Source: Pseudooceanicola pacificus
GTDB lineage: Bacteria; Pseudomonadota; Alphaproteobacteria; Rhodobacterales; Rhodobacteraceae
Direction of reading: 5' to 3'
Assembly: GCF_009789075.1 (NCBI RefSeq)
Contig: NZ_WNXQ01000010.1
Location: forward strand, 46,940 to 110,939
Length of the DNA: 64,000 nucleotides
The notes under the pieces are model-generated. The model saw only the letters and a list, made by a program, of their open reading frames with translations. It made no database searches and was not told the DNA's origin. The position numbers and the translations under genes were made by a program. Positions within the stretch are counted from its first letter, which is position 1. The number at the start of each line of letters is the position of its first letter. Shown here one piece after another: positions 8,959-17,117 of the stretch.

Positions 8959-11148
8959 CTAGAGGTTCCCCGCCGCCAGCCGTTCGGCGTGCAGCATGGC
9001 ATCGCCGAAGTCGAACCCGCTCTGCAGCAGGCGCTTGTTCAGCCGGGTGGTCGGCAGTTCCTCGGTCATGCCCATGCCGCCGTGCAGCTGGATCGCGCCG
9101 TGGGCCACCGTCTTGGCATCGCGGCTGCTGCGCAGCTTGGCCATCGCCAGGCTGCGTGGCGCGGTCTCGCCCTCGGCCATGTCGTTCATCGCGCGCAACA
9201 CGGCGGCGGAACTGTTCAGATAGGTCAGGTACATGTCGGCGATCCGGTGTCGCAGCACCTGGAATTCGGCCAGCGGCTGGTCGAACTGCCGCCGCCCCTG
9301 CAGATAGGCCACGGTCTGGGCGATCACCGGCACCATCGTGCCCACCGCATCGACCCCGCTCAGCAGGGTGCCCACCGGCTGCGCCATGTTCAGCGCCCGC
9401 GCGGCGGCGGTGCCTTCGGCCAGAACCTCGGCCCGGGCGCCGCCGAAACGCAGATCGACCGTGGGCCGCCCGTCGAGCGTGGCATTCTCGGCGATCCCGA
9501 CCCCGTCGAGCGGCACCGCCAGCAGCCGGTCGGCCGAGGCGAGCAGCAGATGGGTCGCGCCCGGCAGCGCCTCGACCCCGCCGAGCATCCCCGACACCAG
9601 CGGGTTCGCCCCGGGTTCGAGACTGAAATCGCGGCTGTCCAGCCCGCCCTCGTCGGTCAGCAGGGCAGTCAGCACCACCGCCGAGCCGTCCATATGCCCC
9701 GCCAGCAGCCGGTCGTGCAGGGCACCCGCGGGCGCATGGCTCAGCAGCAGCGGGGTGACGGCGCAATGCATCGCCAGGTTCAGATCCAGCGTGCCGCGCG
9801 CGGCGCCCTCGACAATGGCCACCATGTCCTCCAGCCCGGCACCCGCGCCGCCCTGGTCCTCGGGCACCAGCGTCATCGGCCAGCCCATGCCAAGGACGGC
9901 GGCCCAGTTGATCCCGCCATCCGTGCCCGCGCGCAACGCCGCGTCGAACACCGGCCCGGGCACAAGTGCAGGCGCAACAGGGTCGAGTCCGCCCTTGAAG
10001 AGCTGCCCGGCGATCAGGTTCTTCTGCACCTCGTCCGACCCGCCGACGATGGTGCGCGAGCGGTTCAGGAAATAGGTCGAAATCCAGCGCAGCGCCTCGG
10101 CATCCGCCTGGTCGGGGTCGACCGTGCCGCGCCGGGCCGCATGGGTCGGGCCGACCGCCTCGATCGCCAGATCGCACAGCGCCTGCTGAATGTTGCACGA
10201 GATCACCTTGAGCCCCGAGGGCATCAGCCCCAGGCTCTCGCCCCGCATGGCGGCCCCGACGGCGGCGCGGCCCTGCTCCTTGAGCCCCAGCATCCGCGAC
10301 TCGATCTCGATCAGCCGCAGCTGGATGTCCGCGCGCCGCAGCGCCGATCCGCCGTGCCGCTCGGTCAGCCGTTTCACCCCGTCGAACAGCTGGAAGGTGG
10401 GCGCGGTATTCGCCCCGCCCAGACGTTCATGTGACAGCAGGTACTTGCCGTAGGTCCAGCCCTGGCCTTCCTCGCCGATGCGGTTCGCCACCGGCACGCG
10501 GACGCTTTCAAAGAAGACCTCGTTCACATGGTGAATGTTGTCGATGGTGCGGATCTGCTTGACCGTGATGCCGGGGCTGTCCAGCGGGATCAGCAGCAGG
10601 GTGATGCCCTTCTGCTTCTTGTCCTCGACCGAGGTGCGGACCAGCGCATAGATCCAGTCGGCCTCATGCGCGTGGGAGGTCCAGATTTTCTGCCCGGTCA
10701 CCACGTAATCGTCGCCGTCGCGTTCCGCCTTGGTGCGCAGCGAGGCAAGGTCAGAGCCTGATCCCGGCTCGGAATAGCCCTGGCACCACCAGTCGGTGCC
10801 GTCGAGGATGCCGGGCATGAACCGGTCCCGCTGCTCTTGCGAGCCGTATTTGATCAGCACCGGGCCAAGGTGGCGCAGCCCGTGGTGATACTGCGGCGGA
10901 CAGCGGGTTTCGGCCAGAACAGTGTCGAATATGTAGCGCTGGCGCGCATCCCATCCGGTGCCGCCGTGTTCCACCGGCCAGTTCGGCGCGCCCCAGCCGT
11001 GATCGAACAGAACCTTCTGCCAGCGGGACCAGGCGTCGCGGGTGATCTTCTTGCTGTCGCGGACCATCTGGCGGATGTCCGCGGGGCAGTGAGTTTCGGC
11101 AAAGCTGCGCACCTCTGCCTCGAAGGCCGTGTAATCTATCTGCGTCAT
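8959..11148 (-). CDS. Fused double-domain acyl-CoA dehydrogenase
   Basis: A 729-aa protein made of two acyl-CoA dehydrogenase modules in tandem. Module 1 (about 1-380) has YSEPGSGSDLASLRT, GQKIWTSHAHEADW and GGSDEVQKNLIAGQLF. Module 2 (about 385-729) is more divergent and ends with the ALQLHGG-like AIQLHGGMGMTEELP. The YEG-type catalytic Glu is Gly in module 1 (as in many GGTSE-type dehydrogenases) and is not evident in module 2, so one half may be structural, as in known heteromeric acyl-CoA dehydrogenases. Start at 11148. A TGCCGGTCGG site about 100 bp upstream suggests TetR control. Confidence 0.87.
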   Translation of the reverse strand: MTQIDYTAFEAEVRSFAETHCPADIRQMVRDSKKITRDAWSRWQKVLFDHGWGAPNWPVEHGGTGWDARQRYIFDTVLAETRCPPQYHHGLRHLGPVLIKYGSQEQRDRFMPGILDGTDWWCQGYSEPGSGSDLASLRTKAERDGDDYVVTGQKIWTSHAHEADWIYALVRTSVEDKKQKGITLLLIPLDSPGITVKQIRTIDNIHHVNEVFFESVRVPVANRIGEEGQGWTYGKYLLSHERLGGANTAPTFQLFDGVKRLTERHGGSALRRADIQLRLIEIESRMLGLKEQGRAAVGAAMRGESLGLMPSGLKVISCNIQQALCDLAIEAVGPTHAARRGTVDPDQADAEALRWISTYFLNRSRTIVGGSDEVQKNLIAGQLFKGGLDPVAPALVPGPVFDAALRAGTDGGINWAAVLGMGWPMTLVPEDQGGAGAGLEDMVAIVEGAARGTLDLNLAMHCAVTPLLLSHAPAGALHDRLLAGHMDGSAVVLTALLTDEGGLDSRDFSLEPGANPLVSGMLGGVEALPGATHLLLASADRLLAVPLDGVGIAENATLDGRPTVDLRFGGARAEVLAEGTAAARALNMAQPVGTLLSGVDAVGTMVPVIAQTVAYLQGRRQFDQPLAEFQVLRHRIADMYLTYLNSSAAVLRAMNDMAEGETAPRSLAMAKLRSSRDAKTVAHGAIQLHGGMGMTEELPTTRLNKRLLQSGFDFGDAMLHAERLAAGNL

Positions 11149-11248
11149 GAGGCGCCCTGTTCTGCCGTATTGGTCCCTGTTTCGGCCGGTTCGGGCAGCG
11201 TCGCGGGCCGGGGGAAGCCCCCGGTCCTGCGCCTGCCAGATTTACCAA

Positions 11249-11263
11249 CCGACCGGCAAGTAG
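11249..11263 (-). promoter_or_regulatory. TGCCGGTCGG operator candidate before the fused dehydrogenase
   Basis: Read on the minus strand the site is CTACTTGCCGGTCGG. The copy at 16004-16018 reads CTACCTGCCGGTCGG, so 14 of 15 bases agree. It sits about 100 bp upstream of the dehydrogenase start, within the divergent promoter region shared with the GntR gene at 11412. Confidence 0.45.
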
Positions 11264-11411
11264 AATACGTCCAAGGTGTCTTTAGTCAAGCATGCCGCGC
11301 CCCGCCCCGTGTCGCTGCGGGCGGCAATAACATGTTCGTAGCGAGCGGCGAGGCCGGGGCCGGGCAAGGCCCTGTGCGGGCGGGCGTGGCTGTGGCATAG
11401 TCCGGCCCGAC

Positions 11412-12209
11412 ATGAACGACGCGAACCCCATCCCCGACCTGCTGACCGCGATTCAGGAGGATGTCCGCCGCCGAACCGAGGCAGCGGGCAACCGTCAGCG
11501 GCGCTATGAGCTGCTGGCCGACGCGCTGCGCGACCGGATCCTGTCGGGAGAGCTGAAAGAGGGCGCCTCGCTCCCCGGCGAGCGGGATTTCGTGGCGATG
11601 ACCGGGCTGGGCCGCGGCTCGGTCCGCGAGGCGATCCGCATCCTGGAAAGCGAGGGGCTGCTGAGCCCGAAATCGCCCGGCCGCTACGGCCAGTCGGTGG
11701 TGCAGCCCGCACCCGACAGCTCGGTCCACCGGCAGCTTGAGCTGTTCGTGCGCGGCGCCTCGATCAGCAGCGTCGACCTGATCGAGACGCGGCTGGCGCT
11801 GGAGCCGACGCTGGCCCGCCTCGCCGCCCGCAACCGCGATGCGGCGGACATCGCCCGCCTGCGCGCGGTGACCGCGGACATGGCGGCAACCGACCTGGCC
11901 GACCGGCGCAGGCTGAAACAGCTGAATTCCGACTGGCACGTCGCCGTGGCCCGGGCCAGCCACAACGAGCTGCTGACCGCCATCATGATCGGTGTCTCCA
12001 ACGCCCATGACATGGCCAACGCGCTGGAACGCTATGGCGACGACAGCCACAGCCGCCTGATGATCGCGGCGCATGAACGCATCCTGGCCGCCATCGAGGA
12101 TGGCGACGAAGAGGCCGCCATGCGCCGCATGGCCCGCCACCTGGACGCCTATTCCCGCACCCTGGCGCAACATCTGCCCGAAGAGCTGTCGCTGAACCGC
12201 GAGAATTGA
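11412..12209 (+). CDS. GntR family regulator with FCD domain
   Basis: A 265-aa FadR-subfamily GntR regulator. The winged HTH lies at about 38-105 (LPGERDFVAMTGLGRGSVREAIRILESEGLL), followed by an all-helical FCD effector domain (about 115-245) with the expected metal/ligand His and Arg pattern. It is divergent from the fused acyl-CoA dehydrogenase, and a CoA-transferase gene starts 120 bp downstream. FCD regulators respond to small carboxylates or acyl-CoAs and bind GTATAC-like palindromes, several of which occur in this cluster. Confidence 0.88.
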   Translation: MNDANPIPDLLTAIQEDVRRRTEAAGNRQRRYELLADALRDRILSGELKEGASLPGERDFVAMTGLGRGSVREAIRILESEGLLSPKSPGRYGQSVVQPAPDSSVHRQLELFVRGASISSVDLIETRLALEPTLARLAARNRDAADIARLRAVTADMAATDLADRRRLKQLNSDWHVAVARASHNELLTAIMIGVSNAHDMANALERYGDDSHSRLMIAAHERILAAIEDGDEEAAMRRMARHLDAYSRTLAQHLPEELSLNREN

Positions 12210-12220
12210 TGGCATACCGA
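12209..12220. promoter_or_regulatory. GGCATACC operator candidate before the CoA-transferase
   Basis: ATGGCATACCGA overlaps the end of the GntR gene, about 110 bp upstream of the CoA-transferase start. It is one base from the GGTATACC core shared by the cluster. Confidence 0.35.
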
Positions 12221-12329
12221 ATGGCCTGACCGGCGCATCGGCCATTTTCTCTCTCCAGGCCTACGATAACTGAATTTTATCTCACACCGCCCGCGTTAGC
12301 CTGTGCCTCAGATTCAGAAGGCAAGGCAC

Positions 12330-13535
12330 ATGACATACCAAGACGGATTGCACGACCGCCCGCTTCCCCTGGCGCCTTACAAGGTGCTCGACCTGACGCT
12401 GGCCCGGGCCGGGCCAACGGCGGTGCGCCACCTGTCGGACTGGGGGGCCGAGGTCATCAAGATCGAACCGCCCGCCGCCGATGCGGGCAATGACGCCACC
12501 GGCGGGCGGCGGCACGGGTCGGATTTCCAGAACCTGCACCGCAACAAGCGGGGGATGACGATCAACCTCAAGACCGACGAGGGGCGGGCGATCTTCATGA
12601 AGATGGCCGAAAGCGCCGATGTGGTGGTCGAGAACATGCGCTCGGACGTGAAATTCCGCCTGGGCGTGGATTACGAGTCGGTGCGCAAGGTCAATCCGCG
12701 CATCGTCTACGGCTCGATCTCGGGCTTCGGGCAGGACGGACCCTATGCCACCCGGCCCGGGGTGGACCAGATCGCGCAGGGGATGAGCGGGCTGATGTCC
12801 GTCACCGGCCTGCCCGGGCAGGGCCCGGTGCGCGTGGGCATCCCGATTGCCGATCTCTGCGCCGGGGGCTATCTGGCACAGGGCATCCTGATGGCCCTGC
12901 TGGAGCGCGAGCGCACGGGCGAGGGCCGCTGGGTCACCACCTCTCTGCTGGAGGCGATGATCGCGATGCTGGATTTCCAGGCCACGCGCTGGACCGTGTC
13001 GGGTCATGTGCCGGAACAGGCGGGCAACGATCACCCGACGGGCACGCCCACCGGGGTCTTTGCCACCTCGGACGGGCATGTGACCATCGCCGCCTCGGGC
13101 AACAAGATGTTCGCCAGGCTCTGCGGCGTGCTGGGCTGCCCGGATGCCGCCGAAAACCCGGCCTATGCCACCAGCGCCGACCGGCTCAGCAAGCGGGACG
13201 AGCTGAACGCCATGATCCAGGAGAAGGTGCGGCTGAAGCCCCGGAGCTACTGGATCGAGGCGCTGAACGAGGTCGGCGTGCCCTGCGGGCCGATCAACTC
13301 CATCGACGAGATGTTTGCCGATCCGCAGGTCCTGCATCTGGACATGGCGCGCCCGGTGACCCACCCGCTGCTGGGTCAGCTGAACATCGTGGCGCATCCG
13401 CTGAACATCTCGGGCCATGACCGGGGGTTGCGGCGGCACGCGCCCGACGCGGGCGAACATACCGACGAGATCCTGCGCGAATACGGCCTGGGGGCCGAGG
13501 AAATCTCGGCGCTCAGGGCTGCGGGCGCGGTATAG
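12330..13535 (+). CDS. CaiB/BaiF family (class III) CoA-transferase
   Basis: A 401-aa class III CoA-transferase. The N-terminal VLDLTLARAGPTAVRHLSDWGAEVIKIE motif region, GYGSISGFGQDGP-like segment and the IADLCAGGYLAQG stretch, whose Asp at about 175 fits the catalytic aspartate, are all present. It moves CoA between carboxylates. The start at 12330 is preferred over a GTG 27 bases upstream because homologues begin near the LAPYKVLDL core and AGAAGG precedes it. It may provide an alternative CoA-activation route for the same substrate as the synthetase at 4194. Confidence 0.87.
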   Translation: MTYQDGLHDRPLPLAPYKVLDLTLARAGPTAVRHLSDWGAEVIKIEPPAADAGNDATGGRRHGSDFQNLHRNKRGMTINLKTDEGRAIFMKMAESADVVVENMRSDVKFRLGVDYESVRKVNPRIVYGSISGFGQDGPYATRPGVDQIAQGMSGLMSVTGLPGQGPVRVGIPIADLCAGGYLAQGILMALLERERTGEGRWVTTSLLEAMIAMLDFQATRWTVSGHVPEQAGNDHPTGTPTGVFATSDGHVTIAASGNKMFARLCGVLGCPDAAENPAYATSADRLSKRDELNAMIQEKVRLKPRSYWIEALNEVGVPCGPINSIDEMFADPQVLHLDMARPVTHPLLGQLNIVAHPLNISGHDRGLRRHAPDAGEHTDEILREYGLGAEEISALRAAGAV

Positions 13536-13553
13536 CGGGACACGGGCGGGCGC

Positions 13554-15845
13554 TCAGCCCGCCCGGTTCAGCGCCTGCCAGATGCAGTGGGGCGTGGCCG
13601 GCATGTCGAAATGCCGGATCCCGCGCACCTGCAGCGCATGGCAGACCGCGTTCATGCCGGCGGCCAGGCCGCCCACTGTCCCGGCCTCTCCCACGCCCTT
13701 GACGCCCAGCAGGTTCAGTTTGGTCGGCACCTCGACATTGTCGCTGACAATGGGGCCCAGGTCGGCGGCGCGGGGCATGGCGTAATCCATGAAGCTGCCG
13801 GTCAGCAGCTGGCCGCCGGGATCATAGGCGACCTCTTCGAACAGCACCTGGCCCAGGCCCTGCACGACGCCGCCGTGGATCTGCCCGGCGACAAGATACG
13901 GGTTCATCACCGTGCCGACATCCTCGACCGAGACATAGGTCACGATCTCGGTCTGGCCGGTCTCGGGGTCGATCTCGACCTCGCAGATGTGGCAGCCGTT
14001 CGGGAATGTCGCCTGCTGCGAGCTGAATTCGCCCGCGCCTTCCAGCTGCCGCCCGTCCTCCTGGGCGCGTTTGGCCAGGTCGCCCAGCCCCACGACCCGG
14101 TTGCTGCCCTCGACCCGCAGCAGCCCGCCGTCATAGGCGATGTCCTCCACGCCGGTGCCGAACATCGCCGCCGCCTCGGCCCGGGCGGCCTCGATCAGCG
14201 CAGCCGCCCCCAGGGTGACGGCAGAGCCGCAGAGAGACAGCGCCGAAGACCCGCCGGAGCCCTTGCCATTGGCCCGGGCATCCGTGTCGCCCTGCACGAA
14301 ATCGACCGTGGCATGATCGACCCCCATGCGGTCCGCCGCGATGGCGCTGAGCGCCGTTTCCAGCCCCTGCCCCACCGACATGGCCCCCGACAGCAGCGTG
14401 ATGCGCCCCTGGGGATCCGCGCGCAGGGTGGCGAAGTCCTTGCTCGGCCGCGCCCAGGGCCCCGAGGCGACCTCGATCGGGTTGGCCAGCCCGATGCCGC
14501 GCAGACGGCCCCTGCGGGCAGCCTCGGCCCGGCGCTCGGGGAAGCCGGCGTATTCCACCAGCTCCAGCGCGCGGTCCAGCACACGTTCGAATTCGCCCGA
14601 ATCGTAGCGAAAGACAAAGGGCGTCTGATAGGGCATGGCCGAGGGCGGGATCAGGTTCTTCCGCCGCAGCTCCGCCGGATCGCGCCCGGTTTCAAAGGCG
14701 GCCAGGTCGATGATCCGCTCGATCATATAGGTCGCATCGGGCCGCCCGGCGCCGCGATAGGGCGCGGTCTGCTGGGTGTTGGTGACATAGCCGATGCATT
14801 CGCCCAGGATCGCCGGGGTCCGGTAAACCCCCGCGATGCCACCGAAATTGCCCACCGGAGCATTGGACCGGCCCGAGACATAGGCCCCGCAATTGACTTC
14901 GTACCTCACATGCAGCGCCAGGAAGTTGCCCGCATCGTCCAGCGCCAGCGCCGTGTCGGCCCAGAGGTCGCGGGCATGTTCGTCGGACATCAGACTTTCG
15001 CTCCGCGTCGCCGTCCAGCGCACCGCGCGCCCCAGCCTGCGGGCGGCCCAGAACACCAGCATTTCCTCGCGCAGCGGGCCGGACTTCATCCCGAAGGACC
15101 CGCCCACATCCGGGGCCATGACCCTGAACGATTCGGGCGGGATGGCAAAGGTCTGCGCCAGCGACGCGCGGTAGTTGAACGGGCTCTGATGGCTGACGCA
15201 GATCGTCATCCGCCCGGCCTCGTCGGCATAGGCCAGCGCGCCGCGCGGCTCCATCGCATTGGCCGACACCCGGCTCACTCGCGAGCGCAGGCGCGTCACA
15301 TGGGCCGCCGTGTCCAGCGCCTGCATCACCGCGTCGCCGTCGCCCTTGGCCCAGTGAAAGATCAGGTTGCCTTCGCGGTCGTCCCAGACCAGCGGGGCGC
15401 CGTCGGCCTTGGCCTCGTCCAGCGTCATCACCGGGGGCAGTTCCTCCAGCTCGACCTGCACCGCCTCGGCCGCGTCCAGCGCCTGGGTCAGCGATGCGGC
15501 GAGGACCATCGCCAGGGGCTCTCCCTGAAAGCGCACGCGATCTTCGACCAGCAGCGGGCGCCGGGTCTGATGCGCCTCGCTTCCGTCCGGGCGGTACTGG
15601 CGGAAGGGCGGGACCACCGGGTCGACACCGTCATCGGCCAGGTCGGATGCGGTCAGCACCGTGGCGCCAAGCGCCTCGGCCCCCGAGATGTCGATCCCCA
15701 TCACCCGGGCCGAGGGGTATTCGCTGCGCACGAAGACCGCATGCAGCGCCCCGGGGTGGGCGATGTCGTCGACATAGCGGCCACGGCCGGTCGTCAGGCG
15801 CAGATCCTCGCGGCGCGTCCCGGGTCGGCTCTGGATATCTGTCAC
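13554..15845 (-). CDS. Xanthine dehydrogenase family protein, molybdopterin-binding (large) subunit
   Basis: A 763-aa large subunit of the xanthine dehydrogenase/aldehyde oxidase/CO dehydrogenase family. The N-terminal fold (GRGRYVDDI) and the Mo-cofactor domain (DVGGSFGMK, QQTAPYRGAGRPDATY, GSGGSSALSLCGSAV) are present, and GVKGVGEAGTVGG near the end carries the catalytic Glu. The CO-dehydrogenase AYxCSFR loop is absent (PYRGAGRP instead), so CO is not the substrate. The GTG start at 15845 follows AGGGAGGA. No FeS or FAD subunit gene lies beside it, so partners must be encoded elsewhere. A perfect ACGGTATACCGT palindrome sits 23 bp upstream. Confidence 0.87.
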   Translation of the reverse strand: MTDIQSRPGTRREDLRLTTGRGRYVDDIAHPGALHAVFVRSEYPSARVMGIDISGAEALGATVLTASDLADDGVDPVVPPFRQYRPDGSEAHQTRRPLLVEDRVRFQGEPLAMVLAASLTQALDAAEAVQVELEELPPVMTLDEAKADGAPLVWDDREGNLIFHWAKGDGDAVMQALDTAAHVTRLRSRVSRVSANAMEPRGALAYADEAGRMTICVSHQSPFNYRASLAQTFAIPPESFRVMAPDVGGSFGMKSGPLREEMLVFWAARRLGRAVRWTATRSESLMSDEHARDLWADTALALDDAGNFLALHVRYEVNCGAYVSGRSNAPVGNFGGIAGVYRTPAILGECIGYVTNTQQTAPYRGAGRPDATYMIERIIDLAAFETGRDPAELRRKNLIPPSAMPYQTPFVFRYDSGEFERVLDRALELVEYAGFPERRAEAARRGRLRGIGLANPIEVASGPWARPSKDFATLRADPQGRITLLSGAMSVGQGLETALSAIAADRMGVDHATVDFVQGDTDARANGKGSGGSSALSLCGSAVTLGAAALIEAARAEAAAMFGTGVEDIAYDGGLLRVEGSNRVVGLGDLAKRAQEDGRQLEGAGEFSSQQATFPNGCHICEVEIDPETGQTEIVTYVSVEDVGTVMNPYLVAGQIHGGVVQGLGQVLFEEVAYDPGGQLLTGSFMDYAMPRAADLGPIVSDNVEVPTKLNLLGVKGVGEAGTVGGLAAGMNAVCHALQVRGIRHFDMPATPHCIWQALNRAG

Positions 15846-15867
15846 GGTCGGTCCTCCCTTTTGCGAA

Positions 15868-15879
15868 ACGGTATACCGT
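15868..15879. promoter_or_regulatory. ACGGTATACCGT palindromic operator candidate
   Basis: A perfect 12-bp palindrome 23 bp upstream of the molybdenum hydroxylase start. This is the most symmetrical member of the cluster-wide GGTATACC motif family, placed where a bound repressor would block transcription. Confidence 0.5.
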
Positions 15880-16003
15880 CGCAACACATGGGGCAACGCG
15901 CGAGGCCCATTCGACACATTGGCGCAGGCCCGCCACAGCGGTCCGCGATCCAGGCGGAGTCACAGCCGTGCCGCGCAATGGTCATACCTTGGGAATACCA
16001 AGT

Positions 16004-16018
16004 CTACCTGCCGGTCGG
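16004..16018 (+). promoter_or_regulatory. TGCCGGTCGG operator candidate
   Basis: CTACCTGCCGGTCGG lies in the intergenic region between the molybdenum hydroxylase and the second GntR gene, matching the minus-strand copy at 11249-11263 in 14 of 15 bases. An inverted repeat CTTGG-GAATA-CCAAG lies directly before it at 15988-16002. Confidence 0.42.
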
Positions 16019-16134
16019 AAAGCGATTGCAGCCAAATTCACCCGCCCGCATCATTGATTTCAAAGTGCAATCCGGGCCTGCCGCGTCGCATGTCGGCGAC
16101 ACGCCACTGCTTGCCTGACCTCGCGGCGCAATAT

Positions 16135-16147
16135 AGTATGCCATACT
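16135..16147. promoter_or_regulatory. AGTATG-C-CATACT operator candidate
   Basis: A perfect 6-bp inverted repeat with a 1-bp centre, 57 bp upstream of the GntR gene at 16204. The half-site matches the GTATAC motif of the cluster. Autoregulation by that GntR protein is likely. Confidence 0.5.
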
Positions 16148-16203
16148 CGCAACCTGCCGTTTTCTGCCCCGGGCCTGGAACGGTAAAGAACCCTGAGGAC
16201 GGT

Positions 16204-16866
16204 ATGGCAGCAAACAAGAACGCGTCGGCAAGATTGGCTCAACACGCATACGAGGCGGTCCGCGACGCGATCGAGCATGGCAAGCTGGCGCCCGGCGACC
16301 GGATTTCCGAATACAAGACGGCCGACTGGCTGAACATCAGCCGCACGCCGGCCCGCGAGGGGCTGTTGCGGCTGGAATCCGAGGGGCTGCTGACCCATCA
16401 CCCCCGGCGCGGCCTGGTGGTCGCCTCGATTGACGAGGAGGCGCTGAAAGAGGTGTTTGTCGCCCGCGAGGTGCTGGAACGCGCCCTGGCCGGGCAGGCC
16501 GCGCGCAATGCCTCGGGGCCCGAGCTGGACGCCCTGCTGCGCCTGACGGAGGAGGAACCCGCCTTCCTCGAAGACCGCGAGAAGATGTTCCAGCACAACA
16601 AGAAATTCCACGCGCTGATCCGCAAATGCGCGCATAACCGCTATCTGATGAAATTCATCGGCACGCTGGACGACATCGTCGCCGCCGACCGCCGGGATTC
16701 GTCGATCGTGGATGTCGACCGCCGCCGCGCGGTGCTGGGCGAGCACAAGGCCCTGGCCGAGGCGATTGCCGCGCGCGACATCGCCGGCGCCGAGGACAAG
16801 GCCAGCCAGCACATCCGCAACGCCTACGAGGCGCGGCTGAAGCACAAGACGCGCGAGGCGAGCTGA
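16204..16866 (+). CDS. GntR family regulator with FCD domain
   Basis: A 220-aa FCD-type GntR regulator. The winged HTH lies at about 10-75 (YKTADWLNISRTPAREGLLRLESEGLL) and the FCD effector domain at about 80-205. The start at 16204 is preceded by CTGAGGA; upstream in-frame starts lack this. An AGTATG-C-CATACT palindrome lies in its promoter. It is the last gene before the tRNA-Lys island and the best candidate, with the 11412 paralogue, for the factor that reads the GGTATACC sites. Confidence 0.87.
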   Translation: MAANKNASARLAQHAYEAVRDAIEHGKLAPGDRISEYKTADWLNISRTPAREGLLRLESEGLLTHHPRRGLVVASIDEEALKEVFVAREVLERALAGQAARNASGPELDALLRLTEEEPAFLEDREKMFQHNKKFHALIRKCAHNRYLMKFIGTLDDIVAADRRDSSIVDVDRRRAVLGEHKALAEAIAARDIAGAEDKASQHIRNAYEARLKHKTREAS

Positions 16867-16914
16867 GGCCCGTCGACCAGGTTGCGCACCATACGGCGCG
16901 CGAATGTTCGGGAT

Positions 16915-16965
16915 TTCAGTGGTGAGCCGTACAGGATTCGAACCTGTGACCCACTGATTAAAAGT
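16915..16965. repeat. Left attachment-site repeat (partial tRNA-Lys copy)
   Basis: 51 bp identical to 24681-24731. It duplicates the 3' part of the tRNA-Lys gene: acceptor 3' strand, T arm, variable region and part of the anticodon arm. After 16965 the sequence departs from the tRNA, so this is a fragment displaced by integration and not a second tRNA. Confidence 0.88.
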
Positions 16966-17085
16966 TCTTTTCACCCGATCGCACGGCAATACACTGCAAC
17001 ACGTCAAACGCTTGACATATTTACCGAATACGGGGTTGAGTTACCGAACCACAAGCTGCAATCACATTCGATTTCCCACTCAAGC

Positions 17086-17106
17086 GCGTCCTATATGCGT
17101 CCTAGC
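17086..17106 (+). repeat. Left tandem octamer pair (candidate integrase arm-type site)
   Basis: Two GCGTCCTA octamers separated by TAT and followed by GC. A 21-bp segment of the same design and orientation occurs at 24621-24641, 18 of 21 bases identical. Both lie inside the island near its ends. This copy ends 11 bp before the integrase start, so it may also serve autoregulation. Confidence 0.5.
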
Positions 17107-17117
17107 TCAATCATTCC

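Noticed and set aside
13587..16118. Very long plus-strand open frame opposite the molybdenum hydroxylase
   Set aside because: Low-complexity translation without motifs; the opposite frame has all family signatures.
16915..16965. A second tRNA-Lys gene at the left island end
   Set aside because: Only the 3' part of the tRNA is present; the sequence departs from the tRNA after 16965, so the anticodon and 5' half are missing.
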